DNA of 10,265 bases from an uncultured Verrucomicrobia subdivision 3 bacterium (lineage in GTDB: Bacteria > Verrucomicrobiota > Verrucomicrobiae > Limisphaerales > UBA11358). Where the stretch lies: contig CAIXPZ010000176.1 in NCBI GenBank assembly GCA_903921455.1, positions 1-10,265 of the forward strand, read 5' to 3'. The position numbers and the translations under genes were made by a program. The notes below the pieces were generated by a model. The model did not search any database. It was given only the letters and a program-made list of their open reading frames with translations, and was not told the origin of the DNA. Below are positions 4,150 to 10,265 of this stretch, one piece after another (position 1 is the stretch's first letter; the number at the start of each line of letters is the position of its first letter).

Positions 4150-6147
4150 GTGCCTTTGAAACGATTCATCACGCTTATCCTCGTCGCGCTCGGCGGGCTG
4201 GGGTTGCTTCCCGCCGCCGGGACCAACGCGCCGGCCCGGCCGCTTAAAATCGTCCTCGTGGGCGACTCCACCGTGGCGGTGAAATCCGGCTGGGGTCCGG
4301 GCTTTCAGCAGTTGCTCACCGGGGAGGCGGTCGGCACCAACCTGGCGGCCGGCGGACGCAGTTCCCGGAGTTTCATCGCGGAACACCGGTGGCAACAAGC
4401 GCTGGCGCTCCAGGGCGATTATTACCTGATCCAGTTTGGCCACAACGATCAGCCGGGCAAAGGCCCCGACCGCGAAACCGATCCGGAGACCACCTACCGC
4501 GAATTCATGACGCGCTATGTGGACGAGGCGCGCGCCATCGGCGCCAAACCGGTGCTGGTCACCTCACTTGTGCGGCGGCAATGGAACCCGTCCGGCGACG
4601 GCAAGATCACCTCCACGCTGGAACCTTACGTCGCCGCGGTAAAAAAGATCGCCGCCGAAAAAAATGTGCCGCTGGTGGATTTGCATGCCGCCAGCCAGGC
4701 GCTGTGCGAGCAACTGGGCCGCGCGCGCTGCGACCAGTTGAGCCCGCTGGTCTCCAACCGGGTGGACAACACGCACCTGAACGCCCGCGGCAGCGCGGTG
4801 TTCGGGCGGCTGGTGGCGACGGAACTCATCCGGGCCGTGCCGGAGCTGGCACCCTGTTTCCGCCTCGATCAACCGGCTCACACCGCCGGCGGCGGCTGGG
4901 CGGAGGTGCCGGAAATTTTGTCACGCATCGCGGCGCCGCAATTTCCCGCGCGGGAAATCGACATCACCCAATTCGGCGCGGTGCCGAACACGGATGCCAC
5001 CCTCATCATACTCCGGGCCGTCACCGAATGCGCCGCGAGCGGCGGCGGACGCGTGACGATTCCCGCCGGCGAGTTTTATACCGGGCCGATTTCGCTGCGG
5101 AGCAACGTGGAATTGCACCTCGCCACGAATGCCGTCCTCAAATTTGTCACCGACCCGGCGCGGTATCTGCCGGCGGTGTTCACGCGCTTTGAAGGCACGG
5201 AGTGTTACAATCTTTCCCCGCTCATCTACGCGCTCGGCCAGACGAACATCGCCGTGACCGGCGACGGCACGCTGGACGGACAGGCGGATGATTCCAACTG
5301 GCTGGCGTGGGGCAAGTCCTCGGCGCGCCGGCGGCTGGCGCAAATGGCGGAGGACCAGGTGCCCGTGGCCCGGCGGCAATTCGGCGTGGCCGACCACCTG
5401 CGCCCGGATTTCATCGAATTCAATCGCTGTCAGAATGTCTTGATTGCCGGCGTGAAGATCCGCCGGTCGCCGATGTGGGAGCTGCATCCCCTGCTCTGCA
5501 CCAACGTCACGGTGCGCGGCGTGGAGATCGTTTCGCACGGCGCGAACAACGACGGCTGCGACCCCGAGAGCTGCCGCGATGTGCTGATTGAAAACTGCAT
5601 TTTCGACACCGGCGACGATTGCATCGCCATCAAGTCCGGCCGCAACGCCGACGGCCGCCGCATCGGCGTGCCGGCGGAAAATATCATCGTCCGCCGCTGC
5701 ACGATGCGCGACGGCCACGGCGGCGTGACCATCGGCAGCGAGATTTCCGGCGGGTGCCGCAACGTGTTCGTGGAGGACTGCGAGATGAACAGCCCCCGGC
5801 TGAATTGCGTCCTGCGGCTGAAATCCAACGCGATGCGCGGCGGGGTGCTGGAAAATATTTTCATGCGCAACGTGCAGGTCGGCCGGGTGAAGGACTCGGT
5901 GTTGCAGATTGATTTTCTTTATGAGGAAGGCGCCCGGGGCGGCTTCCAGCCCGTCGCCAGAAATGTGGTGCTGGAAAATCTTCAAGTGGCGCAGACGCCC
6001 CGCGTGCTGAACGTGCGCGGGTTTCCGGCGGCGGAAATCAAGGGCGTGCGGATTGAACGCTCCCGCTTTCAAGGGATCACCAAGCCGGACGCCGTTCTGG
6101 ACGCGGACGTGCAACTGGTGGCTTGCCGGGTCGAACCGGCGAAGTAG
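4150..6147 (+). CDS. Fused SGNH (CE12-like) acetylesterase and GH28 polygalacturonase
   Basis: This 665-residue exported two-domain pectinase has a signal-peptide-like N-terminus (hydrophobic about 6-22). Residues about 32-235 are an SGNH/GDSL hydrolase like rhamnogalacturonan or pectin acetylesterases: VGDS with Ser40, AAGGRSSRSF (67-75), FGHND with Asn99, and DNTH with Asp206 and His209. All four blocks are intact. Residues about 268-665 are a GH28 right-handed beta-helix. It has ITQFGAVPNTDAT and IPAGEFYTGP at its start, NNDG with Asp468, TGDDCIAIKSG with Asp489 and Asp490, DGHGGVTIGSE with His523, and LRLK (555-558). The full catalytic set is present. One polypeptide could thus deacetylate pectin and hydrolyse galacturonan, exo-type cleavage being the more common style for this subgroup (inference). 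The start used is GTG at 4150, 24 bp after uxaC. A TTG at 4156 gives an equally good signal peptide (MKRFITLI). The gene is third in the operon. Confidence 0.93.
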   Translation: MPLKRFITLILVALGGLGLLPAAGTNAPARPLKIVLVGDSTVAVKSGWGPGFQQLLTGEAVGTNLAAGGRSSRSFIAEHRWQQALALQGDYYLIQFGHNDQPGKGPDRETDPETTYREFMTRYVDEARAIGAKPVLVTSLVRRQWNPSGDGKITSTLEPYVAAVKKIAAEKNVPLVDLHAASQALCEQLGRARCDQLSPLVSNRVDNTHLNARGSAVFGRLVATELIRAVPELAPCFRLDQPAHTAGGGWAEVPEILSRIAAPQFPAREIDITQFGAVPNTDATLIILRAVTECAASGGGRVTIPAGEFYTGPISLRSNVELHLATNAVLKFVTDPARYLPAVFTRFEGTECYNLSPLIYALGQTNIAVTGDGTLDGQADDSNWLAWGKSSARRRLAQMAEDQVPVARRQFGVADHLRPDFIEFNRCQNVLIAGVKIRRSPMWELHPLLCTNVTVRGVEIVSHGANNDGCDPESCRDVLIENCIFDTGDDCIAIKSGRNADGRRIGVPAENIIVRRCTMRDGHGGVTIGSEISGGCRNVFVEDCEMNSPRLNCVLRLKSNAMRGGVLENIFMRNVQVGRVKDSVLQIDFLYEEGARGGFQPVARNVVLENLQVAQTPRVLNVRGFPAAEIKGVRIERSRFQGITKPDAVLDADVQLVACRVEPAK

Positions 6148-6153
6148 GCCCGC

Positions 6154-7098
6154 TCACGGCTGCCAGCCGCCCAAGACCTTTTTCAAGGTAATCTTCCCGG
6201 CCTCAGCCGCGGTTAAGGGCTTCGCCCAGGAAACCCGCCGGGCGGGATTCGCCCCCGCGCCGGTGCTGGCGAACTCGGCGTAGCGGGCGGTGGCGTGCGC
6301 CTCCGGTTTTTTCCAGTCATGCCAGCCCTCCGGGCGGACGACGGCGGACATGGCACAATTCAAGAAGAGGGTGCTCGCGTCAATCCGCCAGGGCCGGCCG
6401 AGAAACGTTTTCACGCCCGGCGGTTCGCCGGTGATGGTGCAGTGCGCGAAAACAAAGCCGAACGGCTGGTCCGCCGGCGTCGAGGCGGCGGTGATGTAGC
6501 CGTTACTCCGGCAGCTGATCTGACATTGCTCAAACCACGCCGTCGCCTCACCGAAAATAAAATCCACGTGGCCGGCGATTTCACAATTCTCAAAATACTG
6601 CCGGCCGCGATTGAGGAGCATCGTGTCCTGCCAGCCGAGAAACCGGCAGTGGCGAAAGCTCGCCCGGTCGCCGTCCACGCGGATGGCCAGCGCCTGCCCG
6701 ACCGGCCCCGCGGAGTTTTCAAACGTGAGGTTCTCCGCGCTGAAATCGTCCGCGTCAATCGTGGTCGAAGGCGTCTTGAACGTGCCGATGGCCTGGCCGT
6801 CGGCGTTGGTCAGGCCGGCATGGAGATTGAAAGTGAGCAGGGTGTTCGTCGGGTTTTCGCCGACGAGCTTGAAAAACCTTTTTTCGCGCTGGAGATAAAT
6901 CAATTCCCGGTAAGTGCCGGACGCGATGTGGATGACGACCGGATTTTCGCGACTGCCCGCGGGCACCGCCATGATGGCTGCCTGCACGGAGTGGAACGGG
7001 GCGCGGCCATCGGCGGCCACATACAAATTCGTTTGCGCCAGCAGCGCATCGGCCGCCAGGAACAAAATCCCGCCGGCCGCCGGCAGTTTGCATTTCAT
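6154..7098 (-). CDS. Pectin methylesterase (CE8)
   Basis: This 314-residue exported pectinesterase hydrolyses galacturonate methyl esters in homogalacturonan and so prepares it for polygalacturonases. The N-terminus MKCKLPAAGGILFLAADA is signal-peptide-like, with cleavage likely near ALLA-Q (about residue 21). The CE8 beta-helix motifs are all present: SGTYREL (60-66), GQALAIRVDGDRA with Gln135, GWQDTML with catalytic Asp158, GHVDFIFGEATAWFEQC with catalytic Asp179, YITAAS (201-206) and LGRPW with Arg235. Length is typical for bacterial CE8. I chose the ATG at 7098; a TTG two codons upstream (7104) is also in frame, and neither has a clear Shine-Dalgarno. The gene converges with the GH28 fusion, the two stops being separated by 6 bp. 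It lies 77 bp downstream of the large adhesin-like gene on the same strand, so cotranscription with it is possible. Confidence 0.94.
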   Translation of the reverse strand: MKCKLPAAGGILFLAADALLAQTNLYVAADGRAPFHSVQAAIMAVPAGSRENPVVIHIASGTYRELIYLQREKRFFKLVGENPTNTLLTFNLHAGLTNADGQAIGTFKTPSTTIDADDFSAENLTFENSAGPVGQALAIRVDGDRASFRHCRFLGWQDTMLLNRGRQYFENCEIAGHVDFIFGEATAWFEQCQISCRSNGYITAASTPADQPFGFVFAHCTITGEPPGVKTFLGRPWRIDASTLFLNCAMSAVVRPEGWHDWKKPEAHATARYAEFASTGAGANPARRVSWAKPLTAAEAGKITLKKVLGGWQP

Positions 7099-7175
7099 GG
7101 CCAAAAGCTAACCAATGGCAAGGCGGGCCGCCACGTTGAAAGCGCCGGGATATCATCCGGTGCAGCCGATCCGCA
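7099..7175. other. Short intergenic gap between the beta-helix protein and the pectinesterase
   Basis: 77 bp separate the two minus-strand genes. The gap contains a palindromic GGCGGGCCGCC (7122-7132) that leaves no loop, and no T-run. I see neither a convincing terminator nor a consensus promoter, so readthrough from the upstream gene is plausible. Confidence 0.4.
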
Positions 7176-10100
7176 TCAAGGCCCCAACCGCACGCGATAA
7201 AAGCGCTGCTGCAGATTGCCGGCGTCGGGATCAGTCCAGACCCAGGGGAGGACGGGCGGATTGGTGGTGAACACATTGGTCCACCCGAGCAGATTGGTCG
7301 AGGCATCAATGAGATAAAAATAGCCAGGCGGGCCGTTGATCTGAAAACTCAGGTGCCCGCTGACCAGCCCGGAACCGAGCAACTGCGGAGCTACCGGCGC
7401 ACTGCCAGCAATGTTGACGGTGACGGGCGCGCTGGTCGCGGTAAGACTGGAATTGTCGCGCGCCACGGCGCTGAACGTGTGCGAGCCGGGCACGACATTG
7501 GTGAGCGTCAACGCGTAAGGCGCGTTGGTATCCGAGCCCAGCAGCAGCGTGCCGGAATAGAAATCCACGGCCGCAATGCCCAGCGGCGCCGCGGCGTTGG
7601 CCGCCAGGGTGAGGGGCGCGCCAACGGTATTGCCATTGGTCGGCGCGGTGAGCACGACGCTTGGCGGGAAGATCGCGCCGCCGGACAGCAGCGTGACCGT
7701 GACGTCGTTGCTGTCGCCGCCCTGATAATTGATGCGCCAGACCAGCGGGCTGTTGGTGAAGGTCGCCAGCTGCGGCAATCCGGTAAACGTGCCCGCCACC
7801 GGCGAGGCGCTGTCGTTGCGGATGAGCGTGAACGCATAGCCGGCGGGCAGCGCGTTTGTGTTCGTGACGTTCAGACTGAGGGCGCCGGCAAGCGTGACGG
7901 CTTTGGTGACGACCACCTGGTCGTAATTGCTGCCGGCGACATAGCCGTTGAGGCGCGGCGAGAACGTGGCGCCCGAAGTCAAAGTGAAATTGCTCGCGAT
8001 GACGCCGCTGCCGTTGAGCGTGGCGTTGCTCACGGTCAGACTGCTGGCGAGATTGCCCGCAAGTTGCAGGGTCCCGGCGGTGACCACGGTGCCGCCGGTG
8101 AAACCATTCGTGCCGCCCAGCGTCAGCGTGCCGCTGCCGGTTTTCACCAGCGGACTGCCGGCGTTGATCTCCCCGACATTCAGCAGCGTGCCCGATTGGA
8201 AATTGAGAACGTTGATATTCGTGGTTGAGCCGAGCTTGTGCCCGAACAGGTTCAGCGTGCCGCCGTTCAGCGTGACCGTGGTGGTGTCGGTGCCGCCGCC
8301 GTCAAGAATGTCCACCTGGGAGTTCAAGGTGCCGCCGGTGAGACTCAACGTGCCGCTGGCGGTGCTGACATTGGTCTGGGAAGCGAGCGTGAAACTGCCG
8401 CCGGCCGGCACCGTGAAGGTCCCGCCGCTGATGTTCAACGTGCCGTTCGCCGGACTGGTGCTGGTGCCACTTTTGGCCGCCATGTTCACATTGGTCACGG
8501 TGAACGTGCCGCCATCAAAGTAGAGCAAACCATTCTCGCCACCCGCGTTCGATCCGTTCTCCACCCCGATGGCGAGACTGCTGGCCGTGACTGTGGCGAC
8601 GTGGCCGCGCAAATCCAGGGTGCTGGTCGGATTGGCCGAGGTGCCCGTGCCGTTCTTGTATCCAATCCAGATGGCGGTGGCCGGGCTGCTCTTGCCGCCG
8701 ATGGTCACCGTGCCCGGACTGCCGGCCGTCTGGGAGGCGAACTTGACCGTTCCGGCCACCTTGGCCAGGCCGATGTTGAGCGTATCCGTCACGATGACAT
8801 TGGTCCCGGCGCCCAGCATCAACGTGCCGGAACTGCCGTTGGCACCCATGGAATTGCCAATTTGCACGGTGGTCGCCGTGATGGAATTATTGGTGTCCGA
8901 AAGCGTCAGCGTGTCACTGGTGGAACCGCTGCCGTTGCCATAGCCGACGCGCAATTCGCCGAGCGAAGCACTGGCGGTGCCGAGCGTGACGCTGCCCAGC
9001 TTGGCGCAGTCGAGCGACGCGCCGTTGCCGTAACTGGTGATGTTGGCGATGGCGACACTGTAACCGACGACAAAGTTCTGCGCGGCATTGGTAACGAATA
9101 ACGCCCCGCCGCCGGTCATCCGCATCCGCGTCGTGCTGATGCCGCCGTTGTCCAGGCCAACGGTAAAGTTCCCGGTAAGCTTCAACGTCCGGCCGCTCCC
9201 GATGGTGACGAGGTTCGTCAACCCGCCATTGGTGGTGATTACTGTGAGATCGCTGATGGTCTGACTGGCCGCGGAAAATTCCAGCGCCCCCGCCGTGGTG
9301 TTGTCGCCCAGCGTAATGGCGGTGGCGGCGGGCAAAGCGTTATTCGAGGAAACCCCCAGCGTACCACTCGGCACAAACACATCTCCGGAAAAACTGGCCG
9401 GCGCGCCCAACGTCAGCCGGTTGGTGCCGAGTTTGGTGAAATCCGTGTCGCCGATGAACGGTGAATTCAGCGTGGTATCGGCATCGGCGATTACGGTCAT
9501 CGCGCCGGCGGGATGATTCAAGGCGCCGCCGGTGAAGGTCCACGCGCCGTTCGTGGTGAAGATTTGATTCACCTTCTGGGTGCCGCTGATCGTGACGGCG
9601 TAGCTGCCGGCGGCGCCGATGAACGACGCGTCGTTACCCAGTGTCGGCCAGGCGAGCAGCGGATTTGAGCCGGCGTTGGTGGCGGACCAGGTGGTGCTCG
9701 CGTTGTCCCAATTGCCGTTGGCGGCCTGCAAACCGGCGGCGGTCGAGGTGTCCCAATACCAGGTTGCGGGGAGCACCGTGACGACGACTCCAGCACTGGC
9801 GGTGTTGGTGGCGGCATCCGTGACGGTATAGAGAAACTGGCCGGTGCCATAGAACCCGGTGGTCGGCGTGAATCGCGCCGTGTGGCCATCCGGCAGCAGC
9901 ACAACCGTGCCGTTGGTCGCGCTGGCAACGGTGAAAACCAGATTACTGCCGGGTGTGCTGGTGTCGCTGGCGAGGGTCGTCAGATCCACGTCCACGGCGG
10001 TGTTTTGCGGGGTGGTGACGTTGCCATCCGCCGCGACCGGTGGGTCTTCCTGGGGAATTTGCCATTGCGCCAGCGGCGTCAGCGTGGGCGCCACGAGCGG

Positions 10101-10178
10101 CGGATTCTGGCCGGGGGCGAGCGGGACTGTAAACGGCGGTTGAAAAGTGCGGCGGGTGGCGCTCGAAAAGTGCCTCAC
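7176..10178 (-). CDS. Large beta-helix protein with autotransporter-associated repeat and Ig-like domains
   Basis: This is a 1000-residue Gly/Thr/Ser/Asn-rich protein. Domains in order are: a Pro-rich leader (1-45); a cadherin/Ig-like domain of the tandem-95 style (about 46-136, PPVAADGNVTTPQNTAVDV to FLYTVTDAATN); a passenger start with WYWDTSTAAGLQAANGNWD (139-158); a long beta-helix (about 200-675); a canonical autotransporter-associated beta-strand repeat, LVKTGSGTLTLGGTNGFTGG (677-696) then TVVTAGTLQLAG (697-708); a passenger-end region to about 830; a bacterial Ig-like domain (about 838-923); and a final module with YLIDASTNLLGWTNV and RFYRVRLGP, common at the ends of large Verrucomicrobiota proteins. 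There is no transmembrane barrel, LPXTG or PEP-CTERM signal. The GTG start at 10178 gives no signal peptide, which is odd for a surface-type protein, and it overlaps the preceding gene by 4 bp. The N-terminus may be misassigned, coupled, or frameshifted from upstream sequence. A role in adhesion or substrate contact is inferred only. Confidence 0.85.
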   Translation of the reverse strand: MRHFSSATRRTFQPPFTVPLAPGQNPPLVAPTLTPLAQWQIPQEDPPVAADGNVTTPQNTAVDVDLTTLASDTSTPGSNLVFTVASATNGTVVLLPDGHTARFTPTTGFYGTGQFLYTVTDAATNTASAGVVVTVLPATWYWDTSTAAGLQAANGNWDNASTTWSATNAGSNPLLAWPTLGNDASFIGAAGSYAVTISGTQKVNQIFTTNGAWTFTGGALNHPAGAMTVIADADTTLNSPFIGDTDFTKLGTNRLTLGAPASFSGDVFVPSGTLGVSSNNALPAATAITLGDNTTAGALEFSAASQTISDLTVITTNGGLTNLVTIGSGRTLKLTGNFTVGLDNGGISTTRMRMTGGGALFVTNAAQNFVVGYSVAIANITSYGNGASLDCAKLGSVTLGTASASLGELRVGYGNGSGSTSDTLTLSDTNNSITATTVQIGNSMGANGSSGTLMLGAGTNVIVTDTLNIGLAKVAGTVKFASQTAGSPGTVTIGGKSSPATAIWIGYKNGTGTSANPTSTLDLRGHVATVTASSLAIGVENGSNAGGENGLLYFDGGTFTVTNVNMAAKSGTSTSPANGTLNISGGTFTVPAGGSFTLASQTNVSTASGTLSLTGGTLNSQVDILDGGGTDTTTVTLNGGTLNLFGHKLGSTTNINVLNFQSGTLLNVGEINAGSPLVKTGSGTLTLGGTNGFTGGTVVTAGTLQLAGNLASSLTVSNATLNGSGVIASNFTLTSGATFSPRLNGYVAGSNYDQVVVTKAVTLAGALSLNVTNTNALPAGYAFTLIRNDSASPVAGTFTGLPQLATFTNSPLVWRINYQGGDSNDVTVTLLSGGAIFPPSVVLTAPTNGNTVGAPLTLAANAAAPLGIAAVDFYSGTLLLGSDTNAPYALTLTNVVPGSHTFSAVARDNSSLTATSAPVTVNIAGSAPVAPQLLGSGLVSGHLSFQINGPPGYFYLIDASTNLLGWTNVFTTNPPVLPWVWTDPDAGNLQQRFYRVRLGP

Positions 10179-10265
10179 CTTCCGAGCAAAGGGAACTGGA
10201 TTTTCAGGTCTCCGTCAAGCTGTTGATTCCGCTTCGAGGTAGAAGCAGCAGGAGGGGGAGCTTCG
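10175..10265 (-). CDS. 3' end of an unidentified gene, cut by the window edge
   Basis: Only the last 29 codons and a TGA (10177-10175) are visible. They read as a Pro/Ala/Ser-rich linker (EAPPPAASTSKR) followed by QQLDGDLKIQFPLLGR. The frame is open to the window edge and has coding-like codon choice. Its TGA overlaps the GTG of the downstream large protein as GTGA, the usual arrangement of translationally coupled genes. GGAAGG sits right at the junction. I do not recognise the protein. An alternative is that this is the true N-terminal part of the downstream protein, separated by a frameshift. Confidence 0.5.
   Translation of the reverse strand, partial: EAPPPAASTSKRNQQLDGDLKIQFPLLGR

Noticed and set aside
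2695..4443. 582-codon minus-strand ORF opposite uxaC and the start of the pectinase
   Set aside because: The length comes from high GC at codon position three of the plus-strand genes. The product is low-complexity Arg/Ala/Val/Glu-rich, and uxaC is unmistakable on the other strand.
4921..6114. 397-codon minus-strand ORF opposite the GH28 domain
   Set aside because: It is an antisense shadow rich in His, Ala and Val; the GH28 catalytic motifs are all on the plus strand.
7353..9101. Two long plus-strand ORFs opposite the beta-helix protein
   Set aside because: They have Arg/Gly/Ala-rich translations without domains, and the minus strand gives a coherent 1000-residue repeat protein.

Overview
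This window most likely comes from a member of the Verrucomicrobiota. The indications are a GC-rich coding block, a pectin-degradation cluster built on the tagaturonate-epimerase route, and a very large secreted-type protein with an autotransporter-associated beta-strand repeat. That protein ends in a C-terminal module of the kind 'ASTNL..W' followed by 'RFYRV', which is frequent in this phylum. The phylum call is an inference from protein style; there is no rRNA or other marker gene here. Layout, left to right: (1) 1-357 is a tandem array of 21-bp units, each built around an imperfect dyad. It is cut by the left edge of the window and fades to the right. (2) 349-450 is a short open stretch that reads like the last 33 codons of a lost gene. 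It is followed by about 260 bp of hairpin-containing non-coding DNA. (3) 716-1099 encodes a small exported protein of unknown function in less GC-rich DNA, bracketed by a 9-bp inverted repeat and a 12-bp direct repeat. (4) 1100-1449 is intergenic, with a candidate promoter and inverted repeat just ahead of the next gene. (5) 1450-6147 is a tight three-gene plus-strand operon: tagaturonate epimerase (uxaE), uronate isomerase (uxaC), and a fused SGNH acetylesterase plus GH28 polygalacturonase. (6) 6154-10265 runs on the minus strand and converges on that operon with only 6 bp between. It holds a pectin methylesterase (CE8), a 1000-residue beta-helix/PATR protein with Ig-like domains, and the last 29 codons of a gene that enters from the right edge. 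How the genes fit together: the CE8 enzyme removes methyl esters from homogalacturonan, the SGNH domain removes acetyl groups, and the GH28 domain releases galacturonate. UxaC then isomerises D-galacturonate to D-tagaturonate (and D-glucuronate to D-fructuronate), and UxaE epimerises tagaturonate to fructuronate. Fructuronate would continue through UxuB, UxuA, KdgK and KdgA, none of which are in the window. The big beta-helix protein is presumably at or outside the cell surface and may help with adhesion to plant material, but nothing in its sequence proves a substrate. The metabolic block is well explained. The least explained parts are the 21-bp dyad array and the repeats around the small exported protein.
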